Source: Thalassospira tepidiphila MCCC 1A03514 (lineage in GTDB: Bacteria; Pseudomonadota; Alphaproteobacteria; Rhodospirillales; Thalassospiraceae). Taken from it: a DNA stretch of 64,000 nucleotides. Of the stretch, positions 52,354 to 60,829 are shown in pieces. The stretch covers positions 496,001 to 560,000 of the forward strand of contig NZ_JPVZ01000002.1 in assembly GCF_001662875.1 (NCBI RefSeq). The letters are read 5' to 3'. Under the pieces are notes generated by a model. The model saw nothing but the letters and a program-made list of their open reading frames with translations, was not told the origin of the DNA and ran no database searches. The position numbers and the translations under genes were made by a program. Numbering within the stretch: the first letter of the stretch is position 1; the number at the start of each line of letters is the position of its first letter.

Positions 52354-52447
52354 GACTGACACTATGAATGAATTCACACCCTTGCAAGTATGCCCCCACT
52401 CTCCCTATTTTACGCGCAATTGTCTGCATTTTTCCGAAGGAAATTCC

Positions 52448-53257
52448 ATGAACGAGTCAGAGCAACGTGCTCTTGCCCCGCGCTATATGGGGGCTGTGAA
52501 CTGGCTTGGACTTTGGACCCTTTATGCCAAAGAAGTCCGTCGGTTCCTGAATGTGCATTTGCAAACCATCGGTGCGCCGGTTGTTACCAGCCTGCTGTTT
52601 CTTGCTGTTTTCCTGCTGGCCCTTGGCCGTGCGGTTGAAATGGTCAATGGCATCCCGTTTGCCACCTTCCTGGCCCCTGGTCTGATCATGATGACCATGG
52701 TGCAAAACGCCTTTGCCAATTCTTCAAGCTCGATCACGATTGCCAAGGTACAGGGCAATATCGTCGATGTTTTGATGCCGCCGCTGTCGGCTGGCGAAAT
52801 GGTTGCCGGTTTTGCCTTTGGCGCGGTGACGCGCGGGATGATCGTTGGTCTGGTCACCGCGATCTTCATGTCGTTCTTTGTCGATGTCGCGATCCACAAT
52901 ATCTGGGCGATCCTGTATTTCGGGATTTCGGCATCCTTGATGCTGTCGCTTCTGGGGATTGCGGGTGGTGTCTGGGCCGAGAAGTTTGACCATATCGCGG
53001 TCGTGACCAACTTTGTCGTGACCCCGTTATCGTTCCTGTCGGGCACGTTTTACAGTGCGGAAAGCCTGCCCGAAGCCGGTCAGGTTCTGGTGCATTTCAA
53101 CCCGTTCTTCTACATGATTGACGGGTTCCGTTATGGCTTTACCGGGATTTCCGATGGCACGATCATGACCGGTGTGGTGGTTCTTGCCCTGGTCAATGCG
53201 GCCCTTTGGCTGCTGTGCTATCGCATGATCAAAACCGGCTACAAGCTTAAGGCCTAA
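52448..53257 (+). CDS. ABC-2 type permease (YadH-like), orphan
   Basis: A 269-residue inner-membrane protein with six hydrophobic spans. It has the ABC-2 signature FLSGTFYSAESLPEAGQVLVHFNPFFYMIDGFRYG near the C-terminus (read here in part). AAGGAA lies 6 bases before the ATG. The open frame extends upstream to 52211 but overlaps recX on the other strand. Relatives (YadH) are normally encoded directly after their ATPase (YadG). No ATPase gene is adjacent, so the partner must be elsewhere. Confidence 0.9.
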   Translation: MNESEQRALAPRYMGAVNWLGLWTLYAKEVRRFLNVHLQTIGAPVVTSLLFLAVFLLALGRAVEMVNGIPFATFLAPGLIMMTMVQNAFANSSSSITIAKVQGNIVDVLMPPLSAGEMVAGFAFGAVTRGMIVGLVTAIFMSFFVDVAIHNIWAILYFGISASLMLSLLGIAGGVWAEKFDHIAVVTNFVVTPLSFLSGTFYSAESLPEAGQVLVHFNPFFYMIDGFRYGFTGISDGTIMTGVVVLALVNAALWLLCYRMIKTGYKLKA

Positions 53258-53280
53258 GCGCCGATCAGATTGCCAAATCA

Positions 53281-53317
53281 CAAAGGACGGTATTCTGATG
53301 CGGATGCCGTCCTTTTT
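53281..53317 (+). terminator. Terminator after the ABC-2 permease gene
   Basis: AAAGGACGG (53281-53289) and CCGTCCTTT (53306-53314), followed by more T. Confidence 0.75.
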
Positions 53318-53365
53318 CATTTTGATGACCTTTTTCAAAAGACCCCCGTACGTGCTTTTGCGGCG

Positions 53366-53394
53366 TTGACAGGGTCGGTGAATCTCTTGATACT
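53366..53394 (+). promoter_or_regulatory. Sigma-70 promoter of the argD-argF operon
   Basis: A consensus TTGACA (53366-53371), exactly 17 bases, then GATACT (53389-53394), about 80 bases before the argD start. The best promoter match in the window. Confidence 0.75.
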
Positions 53395-53473
53395 CCTCGG
53401 CTTCTCAGCAGTCCGCTGGAGCTTGACCAATCGGTCAGGAATGTGAATTTTACCCGAATTGAGGAATAAGAAA

Positions 53474-54646
53474 GTGATTACTCCCGTCATGCCGACCTAC
53501 GCGCGGGCCAATTTGGCCTTTGAGAAAGGTGAAGGACCTTATCTCTATGCGCAGGACGGCCGACGATTCCTTGATTTCGGGTCGGGGATCGCGGTCAATA
53601 CGCTCGGTCATTCGCACCCGCATCTGGTGGCGAAACTGACCGAGCAGGTTGGCAAGCTTTGGCATACCTCGAACCTGTATCAGATGCCGGGGCAGGAAAA
53701 ACTGGCCAAGCGGCTGATTGAGAACAGCTTTGCCGATACGGTGTTTTTCTGTAATTCGGGTGCCGAGGCCAATGAAGCGGGCATCAAGATGCTGCGTCGG
53801 TATCAGTATGTGTCGGGCCATCCGGAAAAGAACCGCATTCTGGTTGCGACCAATGCGTTTCATGGAAGGACCCTTGGCACCCTGACCGCAGGTTATAGCG
53901 AAAAATACCGCGAAGGTTTCGGGCCGATGCCCGATGGCTTTGACCGGGTGGCGTTTGGCAACCTGAACGAACTTCGCAACGCGATTACGCCCAATACCGG
54001 CGGTATCATCCTTGAGCCGATCCAGGGCGAAGGCGGCATTTGCCGTGCGCCGGAAGGGTATCTTGAGGGTGTGCGCAAGGCAGCCGATGAATTCGGCATG
54101 CTGGTGATGTTTGACGAAGTTCAGACCGGTATTGGCCGAACCGGCAAGCTGTTTGCCTATCAATGGTCGGACATGGAGCCTGATATCATTTCCTCGGCCA
54201 AGGGACTTGGCGGTGGCTTCCCGATCGGGGCGTTGCTTGCCAATGAAAAGGCAGCCGCTGCCTTTACGCCCGGAATGCATGGCACGACCTTTGGCGGTAA
54301 CCAGCTTGCAACGGCGGCGGCCAATGCGGTGCTGGATGAGGTCCTGAAACCCGGTTTCATGGACCATGTTCTGGAAATGAGCCGCCTGATTGTTGATGGC
54401 CTTGAGGTGATTGCACGCAAGCATCCGGGCTTTATCGAAGAAGTGCGTGGCATGGGCCTGCTGTTGGGGATGAAAACCAAACCGGCCAATGTTGATGTTG
54501 TTGCCAAACTGCGCGAGTTCAATCTTTTGACCGTGCCGGCAGGCGACAATGTGGTGCGTATCATTCCGCCGCTTAACATCACCAAAACCCATGTTGACGA
54601 AGCGCTGGTTGCCATTGACGCAGCCGCTGCCGCCCTTGGTAAATAA
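53474..54646 (+). CDS. argD: Acetylornithine transaminase
   Basis: A 390-residue class III PLP aminotransferase. Visible parts: FCNSGAEANEAGIKMLRR, the PLP-ring segment LVMFDEVQTGIGRTG, and the Schiff-base Lys in SSAKGLGGGFPIGA. It converts N-acetylglutamate semialdehyde to N2-acetylornithine and may also serve lysine synthesis. The GTG at 53474 has GAGGAA 7 bases upstream. A TTG at 53459 and an ATG at 53489 are alternatives. It leads argF by 33 bases, the standard alphaproteobacterial argD-argF-hslO order. Confidence 0.96.
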   Translation: MITPVMPTYARANLAFEKGEGPYLYAQDGRRFLDFGSGIAVNTLGHSHPHLVAKLTEQVGKLWHTSNLYQMPGQEKLAKRLIENSFADTVFFCNSGAEANEAGIKMLRRYQYVSGHPEKNRILVATNAFHGRTLGTLTAGYSEKYREGFGPMPDGFDRVAFGNLNELRNAITPNTGGIILEPIQGEGGICRAPEGYLEGVRKAADEFGMLVMFDEVQTGIGRTGKLFAYQWSDMEPDIISSAKGLGGGFPIGALLANEKAAAAFTPGMHGTTFGGNQLATAAANAVLDEVLKPGFMDHVLEMSRLIVDGLEVIARKHPGFIEEVRGMGLLLGMKTKPANVDVVAKLREFNLLTVPAGDNVVRIIPPLNITKTHVDEALVAIDAAAAALGK

Positions 54647-54679
54647 TGCGCAAATAAGGGCGCGGAAGGAAATTTGACT

Positions 54680-55597
54680 ATGACTGATATTCGCCATTTT
54701 CTCGATCTCGACAAAATGTCGGCAAGCGAGCTTAAGGATATTCTGGCCCTTGGCGACTCCGAGAAGGCCGGGAAGGCCCCGTTCGGGGTAAAGCCGCTTG
54801 CGGGCAAGACCTTGGCTTTGATTTTTGAAAAGCCGTCGACCCGTACGCGCGTGTCGTTCGAAGTTGGCATGCGCCAGCTTGGCGGTGATGTGGTGACGCT
54901 TGATGCCGATAGCAGCCAGCTTGGCCGTGGGGAAACCATTGCCGATACCGCACGCGTTTTGTCGCGCTTTGTTGATGCGATCATGATCCGAACGACCGAT
55001 GAATCCAAACTGCATGAGCTGGCGCAATATGCCACCGTGCCGGTGATCAACGGGCTTACCGATCAAAGCCACCCGTGCCAGATCATGGCCGATCTGATGA
55101 CGGTCAAGGAACACAAGGGCAAGCTTGAAGGCCTCAAGTTTGCCTGGGTTGGCGATGGTAATAACGTCTCGGCATCGTTCATTCATGCATCGCCGAAATT
55201 CGGCTTTGCACTCGATATGGCGTGTCCGGCGGGCTATCGCCCTAATCAGGGTCTGATTGAAACCGCCAATGCCGAAGGCGGCAAAGTGCGTCTGACCGAT
55301 ATGGACAGTGCGCTCGCCGGTGCCGATGTTGTGGTGACCGATTGCTGGGTCTCGATGGGCGATGAAGATTACGACGCCCGTATGGAGGCCCTTTCGCCCT
55401 ATCAGATTAATGAGGCCACCATGGCACAGGCCAAGGATGATGCGATCTTCCTGCATTGTCTGCCAGCCCATCGGAACGAAGAAGTCACCGACGCGGTGAT
55501 TGACGGGCCACAGTCGGTTGTGTTTGACGAGGCGGAAAACCGCCTGCATGCGCAAAAGGGTGTTTTGCTTTATTGCCTGAATGGTTTGCCGTCGTAA
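54680..55597 (+). CDS. argF: Ornithine carbamoyltransferase
   Basis: A 305-residue transcarbamylase. Carbamoyl-phosphate binding is shown by KPSTRTR and by DQSHPCQ, and the ornithine-side Cys by FLHCLPAHR. It makes citrulline from ornithine and carbamoyl phosphate. GGAAGGA lies 9 bases before the ATG at 54680. It is co-transcribed with argD; the hairpin after it reduces but need not prevent read-through to hslO. Confidence 0.97.
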   Translation: MTDIRHFLDLDKMSASELKDILALGDSEKAGKAPFGVKPLAGKTLALIFEKPSTRTRVSFEVGMRQLGGDVVTLDADSSQLGRGETIADTARVLSRFVDAIMIRTTDESKLHELAQYATVPVINGLTDQSHPCQIMADLMTVKEHKGKLEGLKFAWVGDGNNVSASFIHASPKFGFALDMACPAGYRPNQGLIETANAEGGKVRLTDMDSALAGADVVVTDCWVSMGDEDYDARMEALSPYQINEATMAQAKDDAIFLHCLPAHRNEEVTDAVIDGPQSVVFDEAENRLHAQKGVLLYCLNGLPS

Positions 55598-55644
55598 GGC
55601 TTGCCATCCGGGTTATGGCCCCTAAATAAGCCATATCGAATTTG

Positions 55645-55670
55645 AAGGGCGGCATTGGCCGCCCTTTGCT
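55645..55670 (+). terminator. Terminator-like hairpin between argF and hslO
   Basis: AAGGGCGGC (55645-55653) and GCCGCCCTT (55658-55666) with a four-base loop and only a short T tail. Confidence 0.6.
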
Positions 55671-55774
55671 ATGCTGTCAGGTGTTTTCGTCCAGGGTCTT
55701 TACTCTGGCACCTCGACAATGCGGGGGTGCAGTTGTTATACGCCCTGCAACACGTAAAAACGCGGAAGCTGAAA

Positions 55775-56746
55775 ATGCAGATTGCTGTCGATTTTTGCCA
55801 GCCCTTCACGCTGGATCATTCCAACATCCGTGGCCGCTTCACGCGCCTGGGCCCGACGGTGCAGACCATCATCGGGCAGCACACTTATCCTGCGCTTGCC
55901 AACCATCTGCTTTCCGAGATCATCGGCCTTGCCGTGCTGCTGTCCTCGTCGCTGAAATATGAAGGCCTGTTTACCCTTCAGACCAGCTCGGATGGGCCGA
56001 TCAGCATGCTGGTGGTTGATGTCGATAGTGATGGCAATGTGCGCGCCTGCCTTCGGGTCGATGAAGAACGCCTCAACGCCATGATCGCAGCCGAAGAAGG
56101 CGGCGAGGATGCCCTGCGCGGTCAGGTCCTGAAACTGATGGGGCGGGGGCATATTGCCTTTACGGTCGATCAGGGCGACGAGCATGAACGCTATCAGGGG
56201 ATTGTATCGCTTGAAGGCGAGACGCTGGCGCAATGTGCAGAGGCCTATTTCCGCCAGTCCGAGCAGCTTGAAACGTCGTTCAAGCTTGAAGTGCATCGCG
56301 GCGAGACGGCGGATGACTGGTGGGTTGGCGGGTTGTTCCTGCAAAAAATGCCGGTCAGCGCATCGGGCGATGCGAGCACCCCGGAAGAGGCCGAAAAGGT
56401 ATCTGAAGACTGGAACAGATCAACCATCCTGATGGCGAGTGCGACCGAGAACGAGCTGGTTGATATTTCGCTTTCTGCCCATGACCTGATCTGGCGCCTG
56501 TTCCATGACGAGGAACCGCGCGTGTTTGAACAGACCCAGCTTCAGTTCAAATGCCGTTGCTCGCGCGAGAAGATCGAAGGCGCGCTTGTGACCTATCCGC
56601 TTGATGAGCTTTTGTCGATGCGCGAAGCCGATACCGGCGAGGTCGGCGTTTCCTGCCAGTTCTGTAACACGCGTTATGGCTTTAACGAGGCGGAGCTGCG
56701 TCAGCTCAAGGCGGATGATGCCGAAGCGGCGTCGCCGAAAATCTAG
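55775..56746 (+). CDS. hslO: Hsp33 family redox-regulated chaperone
   Basis: A 323-residue cytoplasmic holdase. The zinc-binding redox switch near the C-terminus shows the two Cys pairs, CRCSREK and CQFC (C-x-C and C-x-x-C). Oxidation releases zinc and activates binding of unfolded proteins. I chose the ATG at 55775 with GGAAG upstream; the open frame reaches 55655 but that part looks non-coding and Cys-rich. It follows argD-argF as in other alphaproteobacteria. Confidence 0.95.
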   Translation: MQIAVDFCQPFTLDHSNIRGRFTRLGPTVQTIIGQHTYPALANHLLSEIIGLAVLLSSSLKYEGLFTLQTSSDGPISMLVVDVDSDGNVRACLRVDEERLNAMIAAEEGGEDALRGQVLKLMGRGHIAFTVDQGDEHERYQGIVSLEGETLAQCAEAYFRQSEQLETSFKLEVHRGETADDWWVGGLFLQKMPVSASGDASTPEEAEKVSEDWNRSTILMASATENELVDISLSAHDLIWRLFHDEEPRVFEQTQLQFKCRCSREKIEGALVTYPLDELLSMREADTGEVGVSCQFCNTRYGFNEAELRQLKADDAEAASPKI

Positions 56747-56806
56747 TAAGGGCTTCAGGGGCTTCGGGGCTTAATTGTTCGTCACAGCCTTGCCTTAATC
56801 CTAAAG

Positions 56807-56863
56807 CAACGTCACCATGACAGGATCATCGTCCTGACGCGCCATGGTGGCGTTGTTTTTTTA
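56807..56863 (+). terminator. Strong terminator after hslO
   Basis: A long stem CAACGTCACCATG / CATGGTGGCGTTG (one G-U) with an inner CAGGA/TCCTG stem, then eight T. Confidence 0.85.
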
Positions 56864-56894
56864 TCTGTGTGATTGATCAAAGGAGATCGAAGAC

Positions 56895-57491
56895 ATGACG
56901 GTTATGTCCATCAAGGGCCTGCGCGCCGTTGTTGCCGGGGCTGCACTTGCGCTGATGGCGGCTTGCACAAGCGGCCCGGTTGCGACCTATCCCGATGTGA
57001 CATGGCGCCATCTTGATCCGATTGTCTTTGCCGCCGGTCCGATTGAAAAAGTTGCGGCCTGGTCGGACAATGAGGATGGATCGATCCAGTCGTCCCTGCC
57101 GTTCAATCTGGGCCGCATGGCGATGAACTGGCCCGATGACCGCATACAGACCGCGGGTACCAGCGACATGCTGCGTTATAGCGTGACCGAGGCCTCGGTG
57201 ACCTCGAACGCGCTTAAAACCACCAAGGGTATCAAGGGGGTCTTTACCGACGATCAGTCCGACAAGATTGACCTTAAGGTCGCAGCCAAGCTTGAGCTGC
57301 TGGACCCCAATGGCATGCAGAAGGGCGAGGTAACGGCAATGGCGGAACGGTCGCGTACGCTTTCGGAATCTATGTCGGTCGCCGAACGCGAACAGGCGGT
57401 CTATGACGCAACCACTGCCCTTTTGATGGATCTTGATCGCGAAATGGAACGCCAGATCAATAACAATCTGGGCCGTTTCCTGTTGCGGTGA
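56895..57491 (+). CDS. Conserved outer-membrane lipoprotein, unknown function
   Basis: A 198-residue exported lipoprotein. The signal peptide ends in the lipobox LMAAC with the lipid-bearing Cys at residue 24. Thr at +2 favours outer-membrane sorting. The rest is a compact soluble domain rich in charged residues, ending in an amphipathic helix (QAVYDATTALLMDLDREMER). AGGAG stands 9 bases before the ATG. It is framed by terminators on both sides, so it is transcribed alone. No family was recognised with confidence. Confidence 0.85.
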   Translation: MTVMSIKGLRAVVAGAALALMAACTSGPVATYPDVTWRHLDPIVFAAGPIEKVAAWSDNEDGSIQSSLPFNLGRMAMNWPDDRIQTAGTSDMLRYSVTEASVTSNALKTTKGIKGVFTDDQSDKIDLKVAAKLELLDPNGMQKGEVTAMAERSRTLSESMSVAEREQAVYDATTALLMDLDREMERQINNNLGRFLLR

Positions 57492-57523
57492 TCGACTTCC
57501 TGTAAGGGATTTAAACAAAGTCC

Positions 57524-57558
57524 AAAGGCCGCGGTGATCTGTCATCGCGGTCTTTTTT
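57524..57558 (+). terminator. Terminator after the lipoprotein gene
   Basis: AAAGGCCGCGGTGA pairs with TCATCGCGGTCTTT (two G-U pairs) around a TCTG loop, then six T. Confidence 0.85.
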
Positions 57559-57630
57559 GTTGCGCGTCCCTGCGACACGCGGGACAAACATCAGGTTACG
57601 ATTGCCAATTGCCAGATTGTGCCAAGCCTT

Positions 57631-58779
57631 ATGTTTGAAATCCCGTTGCCCTTTGTTGTTGCCTTGTTGCTGGCGATTTTGCTGGTGCGCCTGATCCTGC
57701 GCGGGCCAGCCGGTCCGGTCGGGCGGAGCATGCGGATCTTCGTTGCCGCCAGTCTGGCACTGGTGATCATGGTCGGGCTGCGCTGGCAATTTGATCTGCT
57801 GATTTTCCGTTTCTTACGACCCTTGTTTGCCGCGATGCTGCCACCCATCGCCTGGATGTGCTTTGCCGCACTCGGTTCAAAGGATCGGTCGCAAACCAGA
57901 TGGCGGTGGCTGCATGTTATCCCGGTTCTGGCGATTTTCATCGCAAGTCTGACCTGGCGGCAATGGCATATCCAGGTTGATTTCCTGATTGCACTGCAAT
58001 TCGCCGGATATGGTATTGCGCTGATGGTTTTGGCCAGCCGCGGCGAAGACCGTTTTGCGCAGGCACGGCTGGGTGATGTCGGATCGGTTCGGGGCATTGT
58101 TGCCGTGGTTGGCGGGGCGCTGATTTTCTCAGGGCTCGTTGACGGGTTGATCGCCCTTGATTTCAGCATCACGCAGGGCACAAACGTCGCAACAATCGTC
58201 GGCTCTGCTCAATTGGTCGTTCTGGTGGTGCTGGCGTTGCTGATGGTCCGGTTGGAGCGTCTTAGTCCGCAGACCACGCAGCTGACCGACAGCGTGACCG
58301 AACCCGTACTTTCGCAGTACAAAGACAGCTCGCAAGACAACAACGATATCGCCGAGGATGATGCCATCCTTGCCGCAATCGATGAGGTCATGCACGCGCA
58401 GCATCTGTATCGCGGTCCTGATCTGACACTGGATCGATTGGCGCGCCGTGTGGTGATCCCGGCACGGCAGATTTCCGGGGCGATTAACCGCCGGTTCGGG
58501 CGCAATGTGTCACAGGTCGTCAATGAATACCGCGTGGCAGAGGCGCAGATGCTGCTGCGAACGACTGATAAGCCGGTGACTGAAATCATGTTTGACTGCG
58601 GGTTTCAGACCAAATCGAACTTTAACCGTGAATTTGGCCGGGTGACCGGGATGGGGCCGCGGGCTTATCGCGACGCGGACCCAAATCCTGATCAACTGGC
58701 CACCGATCAACCGGCCCCCGATCAACCGTTCGGTCCGATCAGGAAGCTGTTTTCAGAGAACGCAAAAAGTCGAGAATAA
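57631..58779 (+). CDS. Membrane-bound AraC-family regulator
   Basis: A 382-residue protein. Residues 1-210 hold about seven hydrophobic spans. Residues 250-355 form an AraC DNA-binding domain with LTLDRLARRVVIPARQISGA and the second helix-turn-helix VTEIMFDCGFQTKSNFNREF. The C-terminus is a Pro/Asp-rich tail. The layout implies a receptor that binds DNA while in the inner membrane; the signal is unknown. I prefer the ATG at 57631 over a GTG at 57619. The 3' end overlaps the convergent hydrolase gene by 41 bases, and the hydrolase is a plausible functional neighbour. Confidence 0.88.
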   Translation: MFEIPLPFVVALLLAILLVRLILRGPAGPVGRSMRIFVAASLALVIMVGLRWQFDLLIFRFLRPLFAAMLPPIAWMCFAALGSKDRSQTRWRWLHVIPVLAIFIASLTWRQWHIQVDFLIALQFAGYGIALMVLASRGEDRFAQARLGDVGSVRGIVAVVGGALIFSGLVDGLIALDFSITQGTNVATIVGSAQLVVLVVLALLMVRLERLSPQTTQLTDSVTEPVLSQYKDSSQDNNDIAEDDAILAAIDEVMHAQHLYRGPDLTLDRLARRVVIPARQISGAINRRFGRNVSQVVNEYRVAEAQMLLRTTDKPVTEIMFDCGFQTKSNFNREFGRVTGMGPRAYRDADPNPDQLATDQPAPDQPFGPIRKLFSENAKSRE

Positions 58780-59791
58780 GCGTGATGGTCTGTTGATGCA
58801 GGTCTGATCGATCCGTTGCGTCATCGCCATCCAGACAGATGATGCCATCACCCTGGACATCCTGTTCAAGCAGGATCGCGGCATTTGGTTTGCATTCCGG
58901 CAGGAAGCTGAAATGCGCCGCACCGGGCAGGGCATGGTAACGGGTTAAATCGGTCGGCAGGTGTTCGATGAGGTAGCCCGATTCAAGGTCCTTGGGGATT
59001 TTAGGATTGGGCGCACCGGCGGCAATGACCAGAACCGGGATGTCGATGGCCGCCAGGCTTTCGGGGGTAAAGCCACGGGCAAGGCCAAGATCAAGCGAGA
59101 TGGCGCCACGGATACGTTGGTCTTTAAGGTTGGCGCCCAGCTTTGCGCGGTCTGCCACTGTGCGGCCAACCTCAAGTGTCGCGAGGCCATCACAGGCGGC
59201 GAATTTAGGATGCTGTTTGCATTCCATGTCCATCCGCTCCATGTCCATTCGCGCCCCGGCGAGCTCCAGCACCGTCCATCCGCCCAGTGAATGACCAATC
59301 ACCGTGATGTTGTTTGGATCAATGTGGGGCGTCCATGTGTGATTATCGGTCAGCGATGTGATCACGTGGCTGATATCGCGCGGGCGAAGCCATAACGCGG
59401 ATCCGACTTCGGCGGTGACATCGCGGCTGGTGGTGCCGGGGTGATTGATCGCGGCCACCACATAGCCCGCCCGGGCAAGTGCCGTGGCCAGCCATGCCTG
59501 ATTGCGCCAGTTGCCGCCAAACCCGTGCGACATCACGACCAATGGATGGCGTCCGTCCTGAATTTTGGCATCAGGCTGCACCATCTGACCGAAAAAGACC
59601 GGATTTTCGCCGACAGGTACGGCTGGGTTTGTGTCGCTGGTCGGATACCAGATTGCACCAACCAATGCGCGGTTCCCATCACTTGCCGCGATGGTGGTTT
59701 CCGTAAAACCCACGGCATTGGGCGCGCCATGGGATGGGGTGGACATGACAAAAGCCGCCAAGATGGCCAACGTGGTGACGGTAAAACGCAA
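58739..59791 (-). CDS. Exported alpha/beta hydrolase (PAF-acetylhydrolase/dienelactone-hydrolase-like)
   Basis: A 350-residue hydrolase. A signal peptide ends near residue 22 (cleavage around SHGAP). The oxyanion region is VVMSHGFGGNWRNQ and the nucleophile elbow is VIGHSLGGW. The catalytic His is probably in LPGAAHFSFLP, and three or more Cys in the second half could form disulfides in the periplasm. The ester substrate is unknown. It overlaps the convergent AraC-type gene by 41 bases. Confidence 0.85.
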   Translation of the reverse strand: MRFTVTTLAILAAFVMSTPSHGAPNAVGFTETTIAASDGNRALVGAIWYPTSDTNPAVPVGENPVFFGQMVQPDAKIQDGRHPLVVMSHGFGGNWRNQAWLATALARAGYVVAAINHPGTTSRDVTAEVGSALWLRPRDISHVITSLTDNHTWTPHIDPNNITVIGHSLGGWTVLELAGARMDMERMDMECKQHPKFAACDGLATLEVGRTVADRAKLGANLKDQRIRGAISLDLGLARGFTPESLAAIDIPVLVIAAGAPNPKIPKDLESGYLIEHLPTDLTRYHALPGAAHFSFLPECKPNAAILLEQDVQGDGIICLDGDDATDRSDLHQQTITLILDFLRSLKTAS

Positions 59792-59887
59792 GATTCTTGA
59801 TCCTTCAAACCAAATGAAATGATGCGATGAGTTTTACCGGTCGGCGGGCTGTTGGCGTCCTTGATCGCGATCAAGGACCTTTCAGGC

Positions 59888-59921
59888 ATAAAAAAAAGCC
59901 CCGGTCGGTTGGCCGGGGCTT
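59888..59921 (-). terminator. Terminator of the sulP-usp operon
   Basis: On the minus strand AAGCCCCGG and CCGGGGCTT form a 9-bp stem, followed by a long T run. Confidence 0.9.
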
Positions 59922-59949
59922 GGTCTTTGGTCGCGGATCAAGACGTGTT

Positions 59950-60804
59950 TTAGCGGAACATCATCACCGGCACATGACAGGAGCGGACCATTTCGGTGGT
60001 GGTGCTGCCGATGATCAGGTTGCGGATGCGCGAATGGCCATAGGCGCCCATGACCAGAAGATCGATATTTTCCGCTTCGATCTTGTCCTTGATCACGTCT
60101 TCGGGTTCGCCCGAAGCAAAGCCTGCATCGACCTCGTACCCCGCCTTGCGCAGGATGGTTGCCGCGTCATCAAGCTTTTCCTGCAAGGTGTCATTGGGTT
60201 TGCCAACCGAAAGCAACGTGCAGGGCAGACCGGTAAACAGTTTGCCCGATGCGATATGGCGCACGGCCTTCATCGCACTTTCGCCGCCATCAAATGCGAT
60301 CAGGAATTTGTTGATCGGCTTGAACGCACGTGATGCGACAAGCACCGGCTTTTTGGCCGAACGCACAACCCGTTCAAGGTTGGAGCCCAGATGCAGCTTG
60401 GCAAAATCGGCGGCCTCGCCGCGTTTGCCAACCAGGATCAGATCTGCATCCCCTTCGAACTCGGCAATGGTTTCGATCAGATCGCCATGGCGCAGCTTGG
60501 TGGTGACGGTGGCGACACCCTTTTCCTCAAGCCCGGTTTTGGCTTCTTCAAGCAGCAAGCGACCGCGCTTGAGTTCGAGCTTGTTTTTCTGCTCGTCCAG
60601 ATCGGCCAGCTCTTTCAGCAGCGCTGAACGGGCACCGAGTTTGAGGCTGCCACTCAGGTCTGCCGGTTCGGAATCGGTATTGCGCCGGCCCAGCACGTGC
60701 ATCAGTTCGACCGATGCGTCGGTGCGTTCTGCCACCCAGCGGGTCAGGTCGCATACACTTTGCGAATAGCCTGATCCATCGATCAGTGCGATCAGATGTG
60801 TCAT
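59950..60804 (-). CDS. Universal stress protein with two Usp domains
   Basis: A 284-residue protein with two tandem UspA folds. The second (about 165-284) carries the ATP-binding pattern G-x2-G-x9-G-S in GAYGHSRIRNLIIGSTTTE. The first (1-160) has a degenerate version (LVGKRGEAADFAKLHLGSNLE). AAAGGAAG lies about 8 bases before the ATG. It starts 25 bases after the sulP-type stop, so the two are one operon. Double-Usp proteins often associate with transporters and may gate or tune the anion carrier (inference). Confidence 0.92.
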   Translation of the reverse strand: MTHLIALIDGSGYSQSVCDLTRWVAERTDASVELMHVLGRRNTDSEPADLSGSLKLGARSALLKELADLDEQKNKLELKRGRLLLEEAKTGLEEKGVATVTTKLRHGDLIETIAEFEGDADLILVGKRGEAADFAKLHLGSNLERVVRSAKKPVLVASRAFKPINKFLIAFDGGESAMKAVRHIASGKLFTGLPCTLLSVGKPNDTLQEKLDDAATILRKAGYEVDAGFASGEPEDVIKDKIEAENIDLLVMGAYGHSRIRNLIIGSTTTEMVRSCHVPVMMFR

Positions 60805-60829
60805 GGATCGTCTTCCTTTCCCAGTTTCC

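Noticed and set aside
53450..55555. 701-codon open frame antisense across argD and argF
   Set aside because: It spans two unmistakable genes and the gap between them; composition artefact without a start signal.
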